DNA from: Bacteroidia bacterium
GTDB taxonomy: Bacteria > Bacteroidota > Bacteroidia > J057
Direction of reading: 5' to 3'
DNA length: 64,000 nt
Assembly (NCBI GenBank): GCA_022760475.1
Contig: JALEFZ010000006.1
Coordinates: forward strand, 248,001-312,000
Positions 41,947 to 51,095 of the stretch are shown here, piece by piece. The first letter of the stretch is position 1, and every line of letters begins with the position of its first letter. The notes beneath the pieces were generated by a model, which saw only the letters and a program-made list of their open reading frames with translations, had not been told where the DNA came from and ran no database searches. Both the position numbers and the translations under genes were made by a program.

Positions 41947-42612
41947 CTAAAATACAGCTCCATCCATATCCGTGCCCTCGAGTTTGGCTCCCGATAGGTC
42001 AGCCTCTTCAAAGTCGGCGCCATTCACTTCTGCATTCGTGATAAGGCTATCTTTCAGGTTGGCTTTGCTCAAATCAGCTGCGTTGAGCCTTGCCTTGTCC
42101 ATATTCACACGCTCGAGATTTGCTTCACTAAGGTCTGCATCAGTCAGGTCTGCTTCCTGTAAATCCGCTTCGTACAACTGAGCCTTATGTAAGTCAATAT
42201 CCCTTAAGTTTGCCTTTACCAACTGAGAGTTAATCAGACGAGCTTGACTCAAATCCGCATCTGCAAGAATAACGGCTGACATATTGGCACCATTTAGAAC
42301 TGCCTTATGCAGGTCAGCACTCTCCAGACTGGCATGCTCCAATATAGCTCCCGAAAGTAAAGCCTCGCTCATATCCGCATCGTCCAATCTGGCATTTGAA
42401 AGATCAGCACCTTCAAAATTAGCCTTGGATAGATCTGCACTCACAAAAATACTTGACCTTAGATTTGCCTTGGATAAGTCTATTTCACTCAATTCCAGCT
42501 TCTCAAAATTTTCCATACTCAGATCAGGAATCACATCCAGGTTCGCTGATCTCCATTCGTTCCAGGCTTTGACGCCTTCTTTGATCCTTGCAAGGTGTTC
42601 TTTATTTGCCAT
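41947..42612 (-). CDS. Pentapeptide-repeat protein
   Basis: Nearly all of the 221 residues from about 30 onward are tandem five-residue repeats of the form A(D/N)Lxx (ADLSKANFEGADLSNARLDD and so on), about 35 copies. They fold as a right-handed four-sided beta-helix. Some relatives mimic DNA and protect gyrase from quinolones; others have no known role, and nothing here decides between them. The N-terminus (LARIKEGVKAWNEWRSANL) is an added helix typical of these repeat proteins. There is no signal peptide. It lies downstream of rluA-like and ygjP-like genes on the same strand, with a 78-base gap. Confidence 0.92.
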   Translation of the reverse strand: MANKEHLARIKEGVKAWNEWRSANLDVIPDLSMENFEKLELSEIDLSKANLRSSIFVSADLSKANFEGADLSNARLDDADMSEALLSGAILEHASLESADLHKAVLNGANMSAVILADADLSQARLINSQLVKANLRDIDLHKAQLYEADLQEADLTDADLSEANLERVNMDKARLNAADLSKANLKDSLITNAEVNGADFEEADLSGAKLEGTDMDGAVF

Positions 42613-42690
42613 GCTGTTTTATGCTTGATTCTGCTTATGTATGGTTAATCAAAATGAACGGGGCAATTATTAACGAATGACAATAATTAC

Positions 42691-43422
42691 CTATGAATTA
42701 TACTTCCTGAGAATCTTTAAGGTTGTCTCAAAGTTTTTTGGATAAGGTGCTGCGACGCTCATAGCTTCGCCACTTTGCGGGTGGGTGAAATTAAGCTCGT
42801 GAGCATGGAGCATATATCCATGATTGACAGGACGTTCTTCCTTTCTCATGGAGTATTTGTAGTTTCTTTTCAGGTTGGACAGCAGGATGTCTTCCCCGCC
42901 ATAAAGGCTATCACCTACAATAGGACAAGAAATGGCCGATAGGTGAACACGAATTTGGTGCATCCTGCCCGATACTGGATAACAGTTTATCAGGGTATAA
43001 TTCCTAAAAGCTAAGTTGGTCTCAAATATGGTTTTGGAAGGCTTGCCATTCGCATGGCTGATACTGACCTTTTTGTTCGTAGAAACATAAATAGGTAGAT
43101 CAACTTCCAATTGATCGAAGCGATGGACACCGCCTACAATGGTATGGTACGTTTTTTTGACCTTACGCTTCTCAAATTGGATGCTAATGTTTCTGTAATT
43201 TTCATCCTTCCTGCAAAGTAAAAGAACCCCTGAGGTATTCTTGTCAAGCCTGTGGCACAAGCGCAAGTCATTGTCATATTCCTTAGCCAGAAAATGAATG
43301 TTTTGCTGGCTTTTATCATCCAGACTCGCTACATTCAAGGGCTTGTTAATCAGTATGATATCCTCGTCTTCAAATAGAATGAGGTCTTTAAAAGCAAGAT
43401 TTTTCTTAGTTTTCGTAGACAT
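42691..43422 (-). CDS. RluA-family RNA pseudouridine synthase
   Basis: The 243-residue enzyme converts uridine to pseudouridine in rRNA or tRNA. It has the RluA signature HRLDKNTSGVLL with catalytic Asp60, the MHQIRVHL motif in the second half, and the VGDSLYGG segment. There is no S4 domain at the N-terminus, so it is a short-form member; the target nucleotide cannot be assigned. It is 23 bases after the YgjP-like gene on the same strand. Confidence 0.9.
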   Translation of the reverse strand: MSTKTKKNLAFKDLILFEDEDIILINKPLNVASLDDKSQQNIHFLAKEYDNDLRLCHRLDKNTSGVLLLCRKDENYRNISIQFEKRKVKKTYHTIVGGVHRFDQLEVDLPIYVSTNKKVSISHANGKPSKTIFETNLAFRNYTLINCYPVSGRMHQIRVHLSAISCPIVGDSLYGGEDILLSNLKRNYKYSMRKEERPVNHGYMLHAHELNFTHPQSGEAMSVAAPYPKNFETTLKILRKYNS

Positions 43423-43445
43423 AAATTAATTCTTCACATGGCATT

Positions 43446-44162
43446 TTAGTCATCAAAAATGCCTATCAACCACTCGTATTCACGGATCGCTTTTTCAGCC
43501 TTTTTATATCCGGGATAATATTTCTCTACCCACTCCCAAAACCTTGGGCTGTGATTCAGCTCTCGAAGGTGCATGAGTTCATGAATAATGATATAATCTA
43601 TCAGGGGATCCGGTAGAAATATTAAGTGCCAATTGAAATTCAAATTGCGTTTGCTTGAGCATGAACCCCATTTGCTCTTGATATTCTTGACCCTGATGTC
43701 GCCAAATTCAGATTGGGTCCATTTTCCCAATTCCTTAGTTCTCTTCAAAAGGTAATCCTTTGCCAAGGCTTTAAGAGCTCCAAATACAACCCCTTCTTTG
43801 CTTGCCTCCCGCTCTCGGAGACTCAGGCTTATATGAATTTCTTCTTCTTCAAATCTGACCCATCTTTTTTCACCCTGGATCATAAGGAGTTTTCTTTCAC
43901 TTCCCCTAAAAAGTAGTTTTCCGGCTCTTAACCTTTTTAAGAACTCCTCCCTTTTGGATTGAATCACTTTTTGACTCCTGTAATTTTTGACGATCCAGGA
44001 CTTATTGGCATTGAGGACTTCTCTTGTTTGCCCATCTAATTTGCCATTTGGGGTCTTTATTTCAAGTAGGGTAGTATTTCTTTTGAAACGAATGGAAATT
44101 CGCCTGTCAGAGGATTTTTGTACGACAAAAGGAATATTTTCTCCGTCAAATGAAAGGACCAT
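43446..44162 (-). CDS. YgjP-like metallopeptidase (DUF45, SprT-related)
   Basis: The 238-residue protein matches the M48-related DUF45 family: the N-terminal SDRRISIRFKRNTTLLEI, the KSKWGSCSSKRNLNFNWHLI stretch, and the zinc site HELMH (194-198) with third ligand His204 in ELNHSPRFW. It is likely a cytoplasmic metalloprotein; substrates are unknown. A TTG at 44165 directly before the ATG is also in frame. It is 27 bases downstream of the CAP-domain gene and 23 before rluA-like, so the three are probably one transcript. Confidence 0.9.
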   Translation of the reverse strand: MVLSFDGENIPFVVQKSSDRRISIRFKRNTTLLEIKTPNGKLDGQTREVLNANKSWIVKNYRSQKVIQSKREEFLKRLRAGKLLFRGSERKLLMIQGEKRWVRFEEEEIHISLSLREREASKEGVVFGALKALAKDYLLKRTKELGKWTQSEFGDIRVKNIKSKWGSCSSKRNLNFNWHLIFLPDPLIDYIIIHELMHLRELNHSPRFWEWVEKYYPGYKKAEKAIREYEWLIGIFDD

Positions 44163-44189
44163 CAATCAGTTTTTGAGCAGCTTGGAACA

Positions 44190-44672
44190 TTACTCAGCGT
44201 ATAACTGGACCACAAAATACGATCCATCTGTACCCTTCGCAACTCCTATGCCTGTATAGCTGTACTTCCCCTTCAGGGCTTTGTGGTGAGGAGGACTTTC
44301 AATCCATCCATTTAACGAACCTTCAGCGATTTCTGAAGAGGGATAGGTGGAAAAATAAATATTTTCCGCCATTGTAATTCCTCTTTTGAAATAATTTTTT
44401 GCAGCCTTATATCGCTTGTCGAAGCCCTTGTGAGAAAACTCCACCCGACCTTCTGCCATATCGACAGCATGCTCCTGTGCCAGTTTATTCAAACCTGATT
44501 TCGCCTGCAATCGATTGAGCCTTAGCTCTTGACGGTAATCATTTACATTTTTGTAAACTCCTTTTCTGATATCTAAAATGCTAACTTCTTCCTGGGCATA
44601 CATTTTGTTAAGAAACGGCATTGCCCAAATAATAATGAGGGCAACTGCCCAGCGGTGATTTGTAAAATTCAT
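44190..44672 (-). CDS. CAP-domain (SCP/PR1-like) exported protein
   Basis: A 160-residue protein with a signal peptide (AVALIIIWAMPFLNKMYA). The CAP domain starts VNDYRQELRLNRLQAKSGLN and has LAQEHAVDMAEGRVEFSH, GITMAENIYFS, and the short motif GWIESPPHHKALKGK, which matches the family's W-xx-SxxHxxxL. The four residues that form the CAP cavity (two His and two Glu) are in place at HAVDM, AENI and PPHH. Activity in bacteria is not settled. An in-frame GTG at 44690 is less likely than the ATG at 44672. First of a possible three-gene transcript. Confidence 0.87.
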   Translation of the reverse strand: MNFTNHRWAVALIIIWAMPFLNKMYAQEEVSILDIRKGVYKNVNDYRQELRLNRLQAKSGLNKLAQEHAVDMAEGRVEFSHKGFDKRYKAAKNYFKRGITMAENIYFSTYPSSEIAEGSLNGWIESPPHHKALKGKYSYTGIGVAKGTDGSYFVVQLYAE

Positions 44673-44731
44673 ACTTTGTGCGGATTTCACAACTTTGATT
44701 ATCTTTGATCTGATTTTAAGTGTAGGAACCT

Positions 44732-45106
44732 ATGAAAATTGAAACTCATACAGAAGAACGCCTGACTAGTTTGAAGTTGCTTGACGATAAGCTGGATAGC
44801 CGAATTTCTCCTGACCTGAAAGCTGAATTCGTCAACCTGAATACCAAAGGGGTAAAAAACCTTATTTTGGATCTTGATGAAGTCAAATATGTAGACAGTT
44901 CCGGTTTAAGCTCAATCCTTACTGCAAATAGACTTTTCCAGGGAACAGGTGGAGTAATGGTAATCTGTAACATCAATCCACACGTCAATAAGTTGATCAC
45001 CATTTCCCAACTAAATTCTGTCCTTACCCTTAAGCAAAATGTTGAAGAAGCAAGAGACTTTATCAATATGAGGGAACTAGAGACAGACTTGGGCGACTCG
45101 GAATAA
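44732..45106 (+). CDS. STAS-domain protein (anti-sigma factor antagonist type)
   Basis: A 124-residue protein with the SpoIIAA-like fold: beta strand IETHTEERLTSLKL, DGRISPDLK-like segment (LDSRISPDLKAEF), and the helix-start VDSSGLSSIL with Ser56 and Ser57, the positions phosphorylated in this family. Such proteins free a sigma factor or other partner by binding an anti-sigma kinase; no kinase gene is present. The acidic tail (EDFL-like, ELETDLGDSE) is extra. It is followed by rnz after 57 bases. Confidence 0.9.
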   Translation: MKIETHTEERLTSLKLLDDKLDSRISPDLKAEFVNLNTKGVKNLILDLDEVKYVDSSGLSSILTANRLFQGTGGVMVICNINPHVNKLITISQLNSVLTLKQNVEEARDFINMRELETDLGDSE

Positions 45107-45163
45107 CAAGCTTTGCCTAAGGAAATATTACGCCATCACAGACAAAAAGATTCGGTTTAAGGG

Positions 45164-46105
45164 GTGAGTAATTTTGAAGTAAGAATTTTTGGAACTGGTT
45201 CTGCCATTCCGACAAACTCGCGTTTGCCATCATCGCAAATCGTGACGATCAATGATCGCCACTACTTGGTGGATTGTGGAGAAGGTACGCAAATTCAACT
45301 CATTCGAAACCGGATCAAATTTTCACGCCTTGATGCAATCTTCATTTCCCACATGCATGGAGACCATGTACTAGGTGTACCTGGCTTGCTCAACTCCCTG
45401 AGCATGTACGAACGTACGCATCCCTTGAAGATCTTTGCTCCTGCCGGCCTCAAGGATGTTCTTGACGTTATCTTTGCGCAAACACACAGCTACCTCACTT
45501 ACGAACTCGAATTTTTTCCTCTCGAAGATTATAAGCCCGGAGCGGTCATTTACAAGACCGATAAATTCGAAGTTTCAAGCCTTCCACTTGAGCATCGGGT
45601 ATTTTGCAGGGGCTTTTTATTTCGAGAAGTAAACAAAAAGCCCAAATTTGATTTTTATAAGGCAAAGGCACTGGGAGTTCCCAATAATTATTTCAAATTG
45701 CTCAAGCAAGGAAATACCATTCAGCTCGCTGATGGAAGGGAAATATTGCCAGATATGGTTTTAGGAGAGGCTGAGCCTCCGATGTCCTATGCTTATTGCT
45801 CCGATACCAGGTTCGTTGAGAAATTGGTGCCATACATCAAGAGATCCATGCTGCTTTACCATGAGTCTACCTTCCTTCACGATATGAAATCCAGGGCGGA
45901 CGAAACCTACCACAGTACAGCAAAGGAAGCGGCTACATTAGCCAAGATGGCAGAGGTTAAACACCTTCTTTTGGGGCATTTTTCGGCAAGATATCGGGAT
46001 TTGACACCATTTATGGAGGAGGCCAAGGAGATATTTTCCAATGTGCAGATTGCAAGAGAAGGCCAGGTACTCAAGCTCAAAGAACTAACGGAATCCAATG
46101 AATAA
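45164..46105 (+). CDS. rnz: Ribonuclease Z
   Basis: The 313-residue enzyme removes the 3' trailer of tRNA precursors. It has the metallo-beta-lactamase zinc motif HMHGDH (63-68), the upstream FGTGSAIPTNSR, HLVDCGEGTQIQ-like segment (VDCGEGTQIQL), the DTRF segment near 215, and the late HSTAKEAATLAKMA and LLLGHFSARY. Start codon is GTG at 45164. The window's tRNA gene lacks an encoded CCA, which fits a processing route that uses RNase Z. It overlaps the queuosine transporter gene by eight bases. Confidence 0.94.
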   Translation: MSNFEVRIFGTGSAIPTNSRLPSSQIVTINDRHYLVDCGEGTQIQLIRNRIKFSRLDAIFISHMHGDHVLGVPGLLNSLSMYERTHPLKIFAPAGLKDVLDVIFAQTHSYLTYELEFFPLEDYKPGAVIYKTDKFEVSSLPLEHRVFCRGFLFREVNKKPKFDFYKAKALGVPNNYFKLLKQGNTIQLADGREILPDMVLGEAEPPMSYAYCSDTRFVEKLVPYIKRSMLLYHESTFLHDMKSRADETYHSTAKEAATLAKMAEVKHLLLGHFSARYRDLTPFMEEAKEIFSNVQIAREGQVLKLKELTESNE

Positions 46106-46889
46106 TTCTACAAACTTTTCCAAAGGACAATTACTTTTTATCGTTCTTGGGGGATTTTTTGTTACCAATGCACTCATCGCAGAGTTCATTGGTGTCAAAT
46201 TGTTCTCTTTTGAGAGGAGCCTGGGATTTGAACCCGTCAATTGGACATTTTTTGGCGTTCCTGACAGATCTTTTACCATGACTGCAGGGGTAATTCTTTG
46301 GCCAGTGGTATTCATCATGACTGATATCATCAATGAATACTTTGGTAGAAAAGGGGTCAGACTCCTCTCATACTTAACGGTCGTCCTGATTACCTACGCC
46401 TACCTCATGGTCTTTTTGGCCATAAAAGTTGTACCCGCAGATTTCTGGCTTGACATCAATGCAGACATAAAACCTGATATAAATGTGGCATTTCAAAGGG
46501 TATTTGGACAGGGACTTTGGATAATCATAGGTTCACTGGTTGCCTTTTTGGTTGGGCAGATTGTAGATGTAGTTGTATTTCAAAGGTTAAGAAAATGGAC
46601 TGGCGAAAAGAAGATTTGGGTACGTGCAACCGGCTCTACCATGGTTTCCCAGTTGATCGACAGTTTCATTGTTTTGTTCATCGCTTTTTATATTGGACCC
46701 AAGCCAGAACTTAAGTGGTCTATGGCCATGGTATTCTCTACGGGGACGGTAAATTACCTCTACAAGGTCGGAATGGCCATTTTACTTACCCCTTTACTCT
46801 ACTTGATCCATTATGGAATTGATTCTTATCTGGGTAAGGAACTTTCGGCAAAGATGATAAAACAGGCATCTGATGACACCTTAAGTTGA
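46098..46889 (+). CDS. Queuosine precursor transporter (YhhQ/VUT family)
   Basis: A 263-residue membrane protein with about seven hydrophobic helices. The N-terminus GGFFVTNALIAEFIGVKLF, the segment VFIMTDIINEYFGRKGVRLL and the late LVAFLVGQIVDVVVFQRLR, STMVSQLIDSFIVLFIAFYI, match the family that imports queuosine precursors for tRNA modification; the Asp-Glu-Tyr of DIINEYFG is its signature. It overlaps rnz by eight bases and both act on tRNA, so the pairing is sensible. No queuosine-making genes are in the window. Confidence 0.9.
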   Translation: MNNSTNFSKGQLLFIVLGGFFVTNALIAEFIGVKLFSFERSLGFEPVNWTFFGVPDRSFTMTAGVILWPVVFIMTDIINEYFGRKGVRLLSYLTVVLITYAYLMVFLAIKVVPADFWLDINADIKPDINVAFQRVFGQGLWIIIGSLVAFLVGQIVDVVVFQRLRKWTGEKKIWVRATGSTMVSQLIDSFIVLFIAFYIGPKPELKWSMAMVFSTGTVNYLYKVGMAILLTPLLYLIHYGIDSYLGKELSAKMIKQASDDTLS

Positions 46890-47111
46890 AAAACTCGTTA
46901 TATTTATATAAATAGAAAAATAATTAAGCGAAGTAGATCCAATTTTAAGATTATTTAAACTTAATAATAATTTACTTTTAGTTTTTTGCTACCATTTTTG
47001 ATTAAAAAGGTAATTTTCAAATGTAATTTTGAATTAAAGGCATTGTCCTTTATTTTATTTGAAAAATGTTTCCCCCCTCCGTTTTCTTGAACCTTTCATA
47101 ATTCTTGCTCT

Positions 47112-48638
47112 GTGGATATCCTTGAAAAAATAATTGAACACCTAACCAGCGATGAAGTAAGACGATTCAAAATCCTATCGAATCGTTTCAAAGCTGATGA
47201 AGAGAAAAAGCTTCTGATTCTTTTTGATGCCATCCGTTCGGGGGACTTCAAAGATACTGAACTTGACGTAGTTACCCAGCTTTATGGGAGCGTGGATAGC
47301 AAGGCGAAAAATTCTTATTACCGCCTAAGAAACAAACTCCTTCAAAACCTGGAGAAAAGCCTGCTTTTTTACCACTTCAATTACAAGAATGCCATCGAAG
47401 CTTTGGCCAATATCCAATTGTCCATGCTGTTGAGGGAAAGAGGCTTATATAGGGAAGCATATTATCAATTAAAAAAGGCAGAGAAAGCAGCGCTTGACCA
47501 GGATCAGTTTAATGTCCTGGAAGTGGTTTATGATGAGATGGTCAAACTGGCCATGAACTTCGAAGTAGACATTGAAGCCATCCTTGAAAGGAGAAGACAA
47601 AATCTTAAAAAGACAGAAATCCTAAGAGCAAATAGCGAGGTTCTGGGAACCATCACCCAGCAATTATCGAAGCGTAACTTTGCGAGATCTAAAAGAAGTC
47701 CTTCCGTAATTCAAACCTTGGAGTCTATCCGCTCAGAGTTTGAAGAACATGCACATATATTCCGCTCTCCACAGGGGCAGGTGATGATCATGAACACCGT
47801 CATCCCCATCCTGATACAGAAAGGAGCCTACAAAGAGCTGATTGAGTACTCGGGAAAAATGCTCGGCCAATTCCAGGAAGAAAAGCTCTTCAACCAAGAA
47901 AATCATTCGGTATCTCTCCGCTTGAGGATATATCGGATCAACTCCCTTTTGAAATTATTACAGCTAGACTCGGCATTGGCTGAATTGGAACATTTTTGGG
48001 AGGAATTGGAAATGTATGAAAGGCAGAATTTTAATGAGTATGCCTTCCATTATTATTCAGACAAAATCATCGCCCTAAAGTTGATGGGAAGGTTGTCAGA
48101 TTCGAGTAAGGTACTTGATCAAGCCTTTTCACAAAAAGAAATCCTTAAAAAGGAATCTAACGAGCAATATTTATACATAAGTCTTGCTGATCAGTATTTT
48201 TGTCAAAAAAATTATGGCAAGGCAGTAGAAGTACTGGAAAAATTGATTCAAAAGGAGTATTTTCCTAAAATTGAAGAAGAGATTCGTTTTTATGTAAAAG
48301 TCTTTAGGCTGGTTAATCTTTTCGAAGCTCGTAGGTTTGATGAGGTAGAGTCCTCTTACAAAGGCCTTAAAAAGGTCTTTCGGACTTTGATGAAGGATGA
48401 AGATTTCGGAAAGGCAGTTCGCTTCCTTGAGATCTTGCAAAGACTCAACACTGCCGAAAAAGAAGGAAAAAAAGTATTTCTGAAGGCTGCTTATAAAGGA
48501 TATTCCGAAGCTTTTGGATCTTCAGAGATTGGCGGCAACGAAATTTTTCTCTACGAGTTATATCTGCAGTCCAAGTTGAATCCACAATTGAGTTATTATG
48601 ATCTGTTACTTCAAAAGGTACAGAGGGTAATAGCCTAA
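47112..48638 (+). CDS. TPR-like helical protein, unknown function
   Basis: The 508-residue product is almost all helical, with Glu, Lys, Leu and Tyr-rich segments spaced like tetratricopeptide or alpha-solenoid repeats (for example REAYYQLKKAEKAALDQD, QYLYISLADQYFCQKNYGKA). No signal peptide or membrane helix is seen. The first 60 residues (LTSDEVRRFKILSNRFKADE) resemble the helical start of a Bacteroidota family often annotated only as hypothetical. Start is GTG at 47112. It is preceded by 222 AT-rich bases and followed by 315 without a gene. Function unknown. Confidence 0.75.
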   Translation: MDILEKIIEHLTSDEVRRFKILSNRFKADEEKKLLILFDAIRSGDFKDTELDVVTQLYGSVDSKAKNSYYRLRNKLLQNLEKSLLFYHFNYKNAIEALANIQLSMLLRERGLYREAYYQLKKAEKAALDQDQFNVLEVVYDEMVKLAMNFEVDIEAILERRRQNLKKTEILRANSEVLGTITQQLSKRNFARSKRSPSVIQTLESIRSEFEEHAHIFRSPQGQVMIMNTVIPILIQKGAYKELIEYSGKMLGQFQEEKLFNQENHSVSLRLRIYRINSLLKLLQLDSALAELEHFWEELEMYERQNFNEYAFHYYSDKIIALKLMGRLSDSSKVLDQAFSQKEILKKESNEQYLYISLADQYFCQKNYGKAVEVLEKLIQKEYFPKIEEEIRFYVKVFRLVNLFEARRFDEVESSYKGLKKVFRTLMKDEDFGKAVRFLEILQRLNTAEKEGKKVFLKAAYKGYSEAFGSSEIGGNEIFLYELYLQSKLNPQLSYYDLLLQKVQRVIA

Positions 48639-48953
48639 CTATCAGGATAACATAGCCTAAGCATAAAGAGCTAACTCTTCTTTTATTTGCTGTAAGGATT
48701 CTTTTCCGAACTTCTATTCGGAGAAAAGGAACCTAACCTTTAGAGGTACCGTATGTTAATACTATAGCAATAACAATAGGTCATATAAGGTGTCATTTTA
48801 GGATAAATTACGACCGTGAAGTTGAGGTTGACACCTTGTTTAAAATCTTTTTTTAGGGATTTTGAGTTTTTTAGAAAATAATTTGTAACGAATAGGAATT
48901 TTATCCTTTTATATATAAAACAACCAATTATCAATCCCCTAACTTACAGCGAA
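48639..48953. other. Intergenic region before the M48-like gene
   Basis: 315 bases without a gene. A hairpin from CTTTTCCGAA (near 48698) and TTCGGAGAAAAGG (near 48717) is the likely terminator of the upstream gene. The part from 48780 is AT-rich and leads to the start at 48954. Confidence 0.5.
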
Positions 48954-50027
48954 ATGAAAAGACTGATCGCCTTTCCACTCATTTTTCTTTCCCTGTTCGC
49001 CCTTTCTTCGGCTCAGCAAAGGATCCATATAGACCACTCATGCAGTTTCGTAGGAGAGTTGACAGAATCTGACATCTACGGTTTCTCTTCCGGAGAGGAA
49101 GCTGAAACTGCGCTAAAGCGTATCATGAAATATACAGGCCTACCTGCGAATTTCACGATCAAGGCTGCGAATGTACCTAATGCTGCTGCAGTAGTTTATG
49201 GTACCGAAAGATATATCCTGTATAATCAGTATTTCATGGAAAAGGTAAAGCAGTCTACTTTTACTGACTGGTCTGCCATCAGTATCCTTGCCCATGAGAT
49301 CGGACACCATCTTTCCGGACATACTTTGACAAATACAGGTAGCCGTCCTGACAAAGAGTTGGAAGCTGATAAATTCTCAGGATTTGTACTTTATAAGATG
49401 GGAGCTACTCTTCAGCAAGCAAGGGTTGCCATGGAGAAAATCGGATCTAGTAATGGAAGTAGTACGCACCCTCCTAAGTCTGCAAGACTGGCTGCTATTA
49501 CCAATGGTTGGTTATCAGCGAAGGAGTTGACAGGTCCTGTAAAGACCAGCAAAACCACCACCACCAAAACCAAGACTGGAAGTGGAAACACTGGCTCAGG
49601 TAGTACCAATACAGGGAAATACTACCCAAAGAAAGTAGCCACGACCAAGTTTCAGAAAGTATGGGTAGACCACAACATTACCAAAAATGGTGAGAAAGGG
49701 ATGAGAATCCACGCTAAGTTTGACATCAACTATCTTCAGCAGGAAGAATGTAAGATGATTGCATGGTTCTACTTCAAGTCCGGGTCTGTGTTGAAGGACT
49801 TTGATAAGAAGTTCTACACAACCAGTGGTCAGGTGTCTGTTCATAGGTCATTCACCCCGAAATATGAAAAAACCACCTTTACAGACTTGAGTATGTTCAT
49901 TCCATACAGCCAGCTTCACTGTACAGGCTCTGGAAGGTACGACCTTAAGTTTATGGTGGGACTTCACCATAACCGTAAAGCCATCGGAGACTACAGCAAT
50001 TATGTAGAATTCTGGTACGAAAACTAA
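48954..50027 (+). CDS. M48-like exported metalloprotease
   Basis: A 357-residue protein with a cleavable signal peptide (MKRLIAFPLIFLSLFALSSA). The peptidase part has the zinc site HEIGHHLSGH with His114 and His118 and catalytic Glu115, and a third ligand Glu in ELEADKFSGF near residue 136. It is followed by a Ser/Thr/Lys/Gly-rich linker (about 195-225) and then a C-terminal beta domain with KVWVDHNITKNGEKGMRIH, unrecognised. It would act in the periplasm or outside. Single gene with a strong terminator just after it. Confidence 0.88.
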   Translation: MKRLIAFPLIFLSLFALSSAQQRIHIDHSCSFVGELTESDIYGFSSGEEAETALKRIMKYTGLPANFTIKAANVPNAAAVVYGTERYILYNQYFMEKVKQSTFTDWSAISILAHEIGHHLSGHTLTNTGSRPDKELEADKFSGFVLYKMGATLQQARVAMEKIGSSNGSSTHPPKSARLAAITNGWLSAKELTGPVKTSKTTTTKTKTGSGNTGSGSTNTGKYYPKKVATTKFQKVWVDHNITKNGEKGMRIHAKFDINYLQQEECKMIAWFYFKSGSVLKDFDKKFYTTSGQVSVHRSFTPKYEKTTFTDLSMFIPYSQLHCTGSGRYDLKFMVGLHHNRKAIGDYSNYVEFWYEN

Positions 50028-50048
50028 TTGAAGAAATCTAACCTAATA

Positions 50049-50080
50049 AAAATGGCTGCCTTGAAAAAGGCAGCCATTTT
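50049..50080. terminator. Terminator after the M48-like gene
   Basis: AAAATGGCTGCCTT (50049-50062) pairs with AAGGCAGCCATTTT (50067-50080), loop GAAA, T-rich downstream. Confidence 0.85.
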
Positions 50081-50198
50081 ATTTACTATCCATTTGCTGA
50101 TGATTTAATTGGGGATATATGAAAATTCTATCATTCTGATTTTATCAGAAAAAAAATTAGATTTCATATATAATATTGAACCATAAATTTTTCGAATC

Positions 50199-50405
50199 AT
50201 GCAAACCAAGGAGTACAAACTCGAGTCTCTTATTTACTATTCTAAAGTTACTCTTGATAAAGAGCACATTGTCAAGGATTCTACGAAAGACATCCAAGCT
50301 AAATTAGATGAAAAAGCCAAAGATGGCTGGAGATTGGTATCAACCGATGCAACAGATTTTGGCTTTGCCGTTTACATTTATCTCTACTTCGAAAGAGATG
50401 TGTGA
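50199..50405 (+). CDS. DUF4177-like small protein
   Basis: A 68-residue protein. The strand-helix-strand pattern YKLESLIYYSKV, IQAKLDEKAKDGWRLVSTDA, FGFAVYIYLYFER matches the small DUF4177 domain, in which a long helix and 'GWrlv' are characteristic. Function of the domain is unknown to me. It starts a run of four same-strand genes (50199-52302) with short or overlapping gaps: 15 bases to the next. Confidence 0.65.
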   Translation: MQTKEYKLESLIYYSKVTLDKEHIVKDSTKDIQAKLDEKAKDGWRLVSTDATDFGFAVYIYLYFERDV

Positions 50406-50420
50406 TTCTTAAATTAGATC

Positions 50421-51095
50421 ATGGAAGAAAATAATAAGGAAGAACTCGAAAAGAAAAATCTTAAGGAGAACAAGGGAATTAACTGGTCTCTTCAAGATTT
50501 CTTTTCTGTTGGGTATTTGTATCTCCTTGTAATTGGAATTGCGGGAGACTCCATTTACTATAGCTATTTGGGAGTAAATATCATCAGTTACTCCAGCGTA
50601 GTGGATGTACTGCTAAGCCCAATCATTAAAATTATCAATGTGCCCCTTTTAGGCATCATGCTACTTTCCTTACCTGCAGCCCTGGCGGGACTGCTGTTCT
50701 ACCAGAGAAAGCAACACCTTAAAAAAAGGGAAGATCCCGAGTATCAAGAAAAACACAATGTCGAAAAATTAGATAGAAGCCTTTCAATAAAAGGAATAAG
50801 GACGGGTCTGTTTGTATATACAGGCTTTGCGCTTTTTGGTGGGTTTATAGGATTTGGTTGGGGAGGAGGAGCCAAGATGAAGGAGCGCATAGAAACGGGA
50901 GATTTTAAGACCAATAGAACCGTTTATTTTATAGATGGGGACCAGAAAAACGTAAGGATGATTGGACATAACAGTGAGTACCTTTTCTATATAGAGGAAG
51001 GGGAAAAGGCTTTATCTGTCATTCCGATCCCAGGCAATATCAAGGCTGTTAAAAGGATTTCTAAAGGTCAAGAACGAGATTCTGATGAAGATTAA
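50421..51095 (+). CDS. Membrane protein of unknown function
   Basis: A 224-residue protein with a charged N-terminus (EENNKEELEKKNLKENKG), three or four hydrophobic helices (YLYLLVIGIAGDSIYYSYL, LLGIMLLSLPAALAGLLFY, GLFVYTGFALFGGFIGFGW) and a C-terminal soluble part with strands TVYFIDGDQKNVRMIG and YLFYIEEGEKALSVIPI that resemble a small cytoplasmic or periplasmic beta domain. No family is recognised. The stop overlaps the start of the next gene by 11 bases. Confidence 0.7.
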   Translation: MEENNKEELEKKNLKENKGINWSLQDFFSVGYLYLLVIGIAGDSIYYSYLGVNIISYSSVVDVLLSPIIKIINVPLLGIMLLSLPAALAGLLFYQRKQHLKKREDPEYQEKHNVEKLDRSLSIKGIRTGLFVYTGFALFGGFIGFGWGGGAKMKERIETGDFKTNRTVYFIDGDQKNVRMIGHNSEYLFYIEEGEKALSVIPIPGNIKAVKRISKGQERDSDED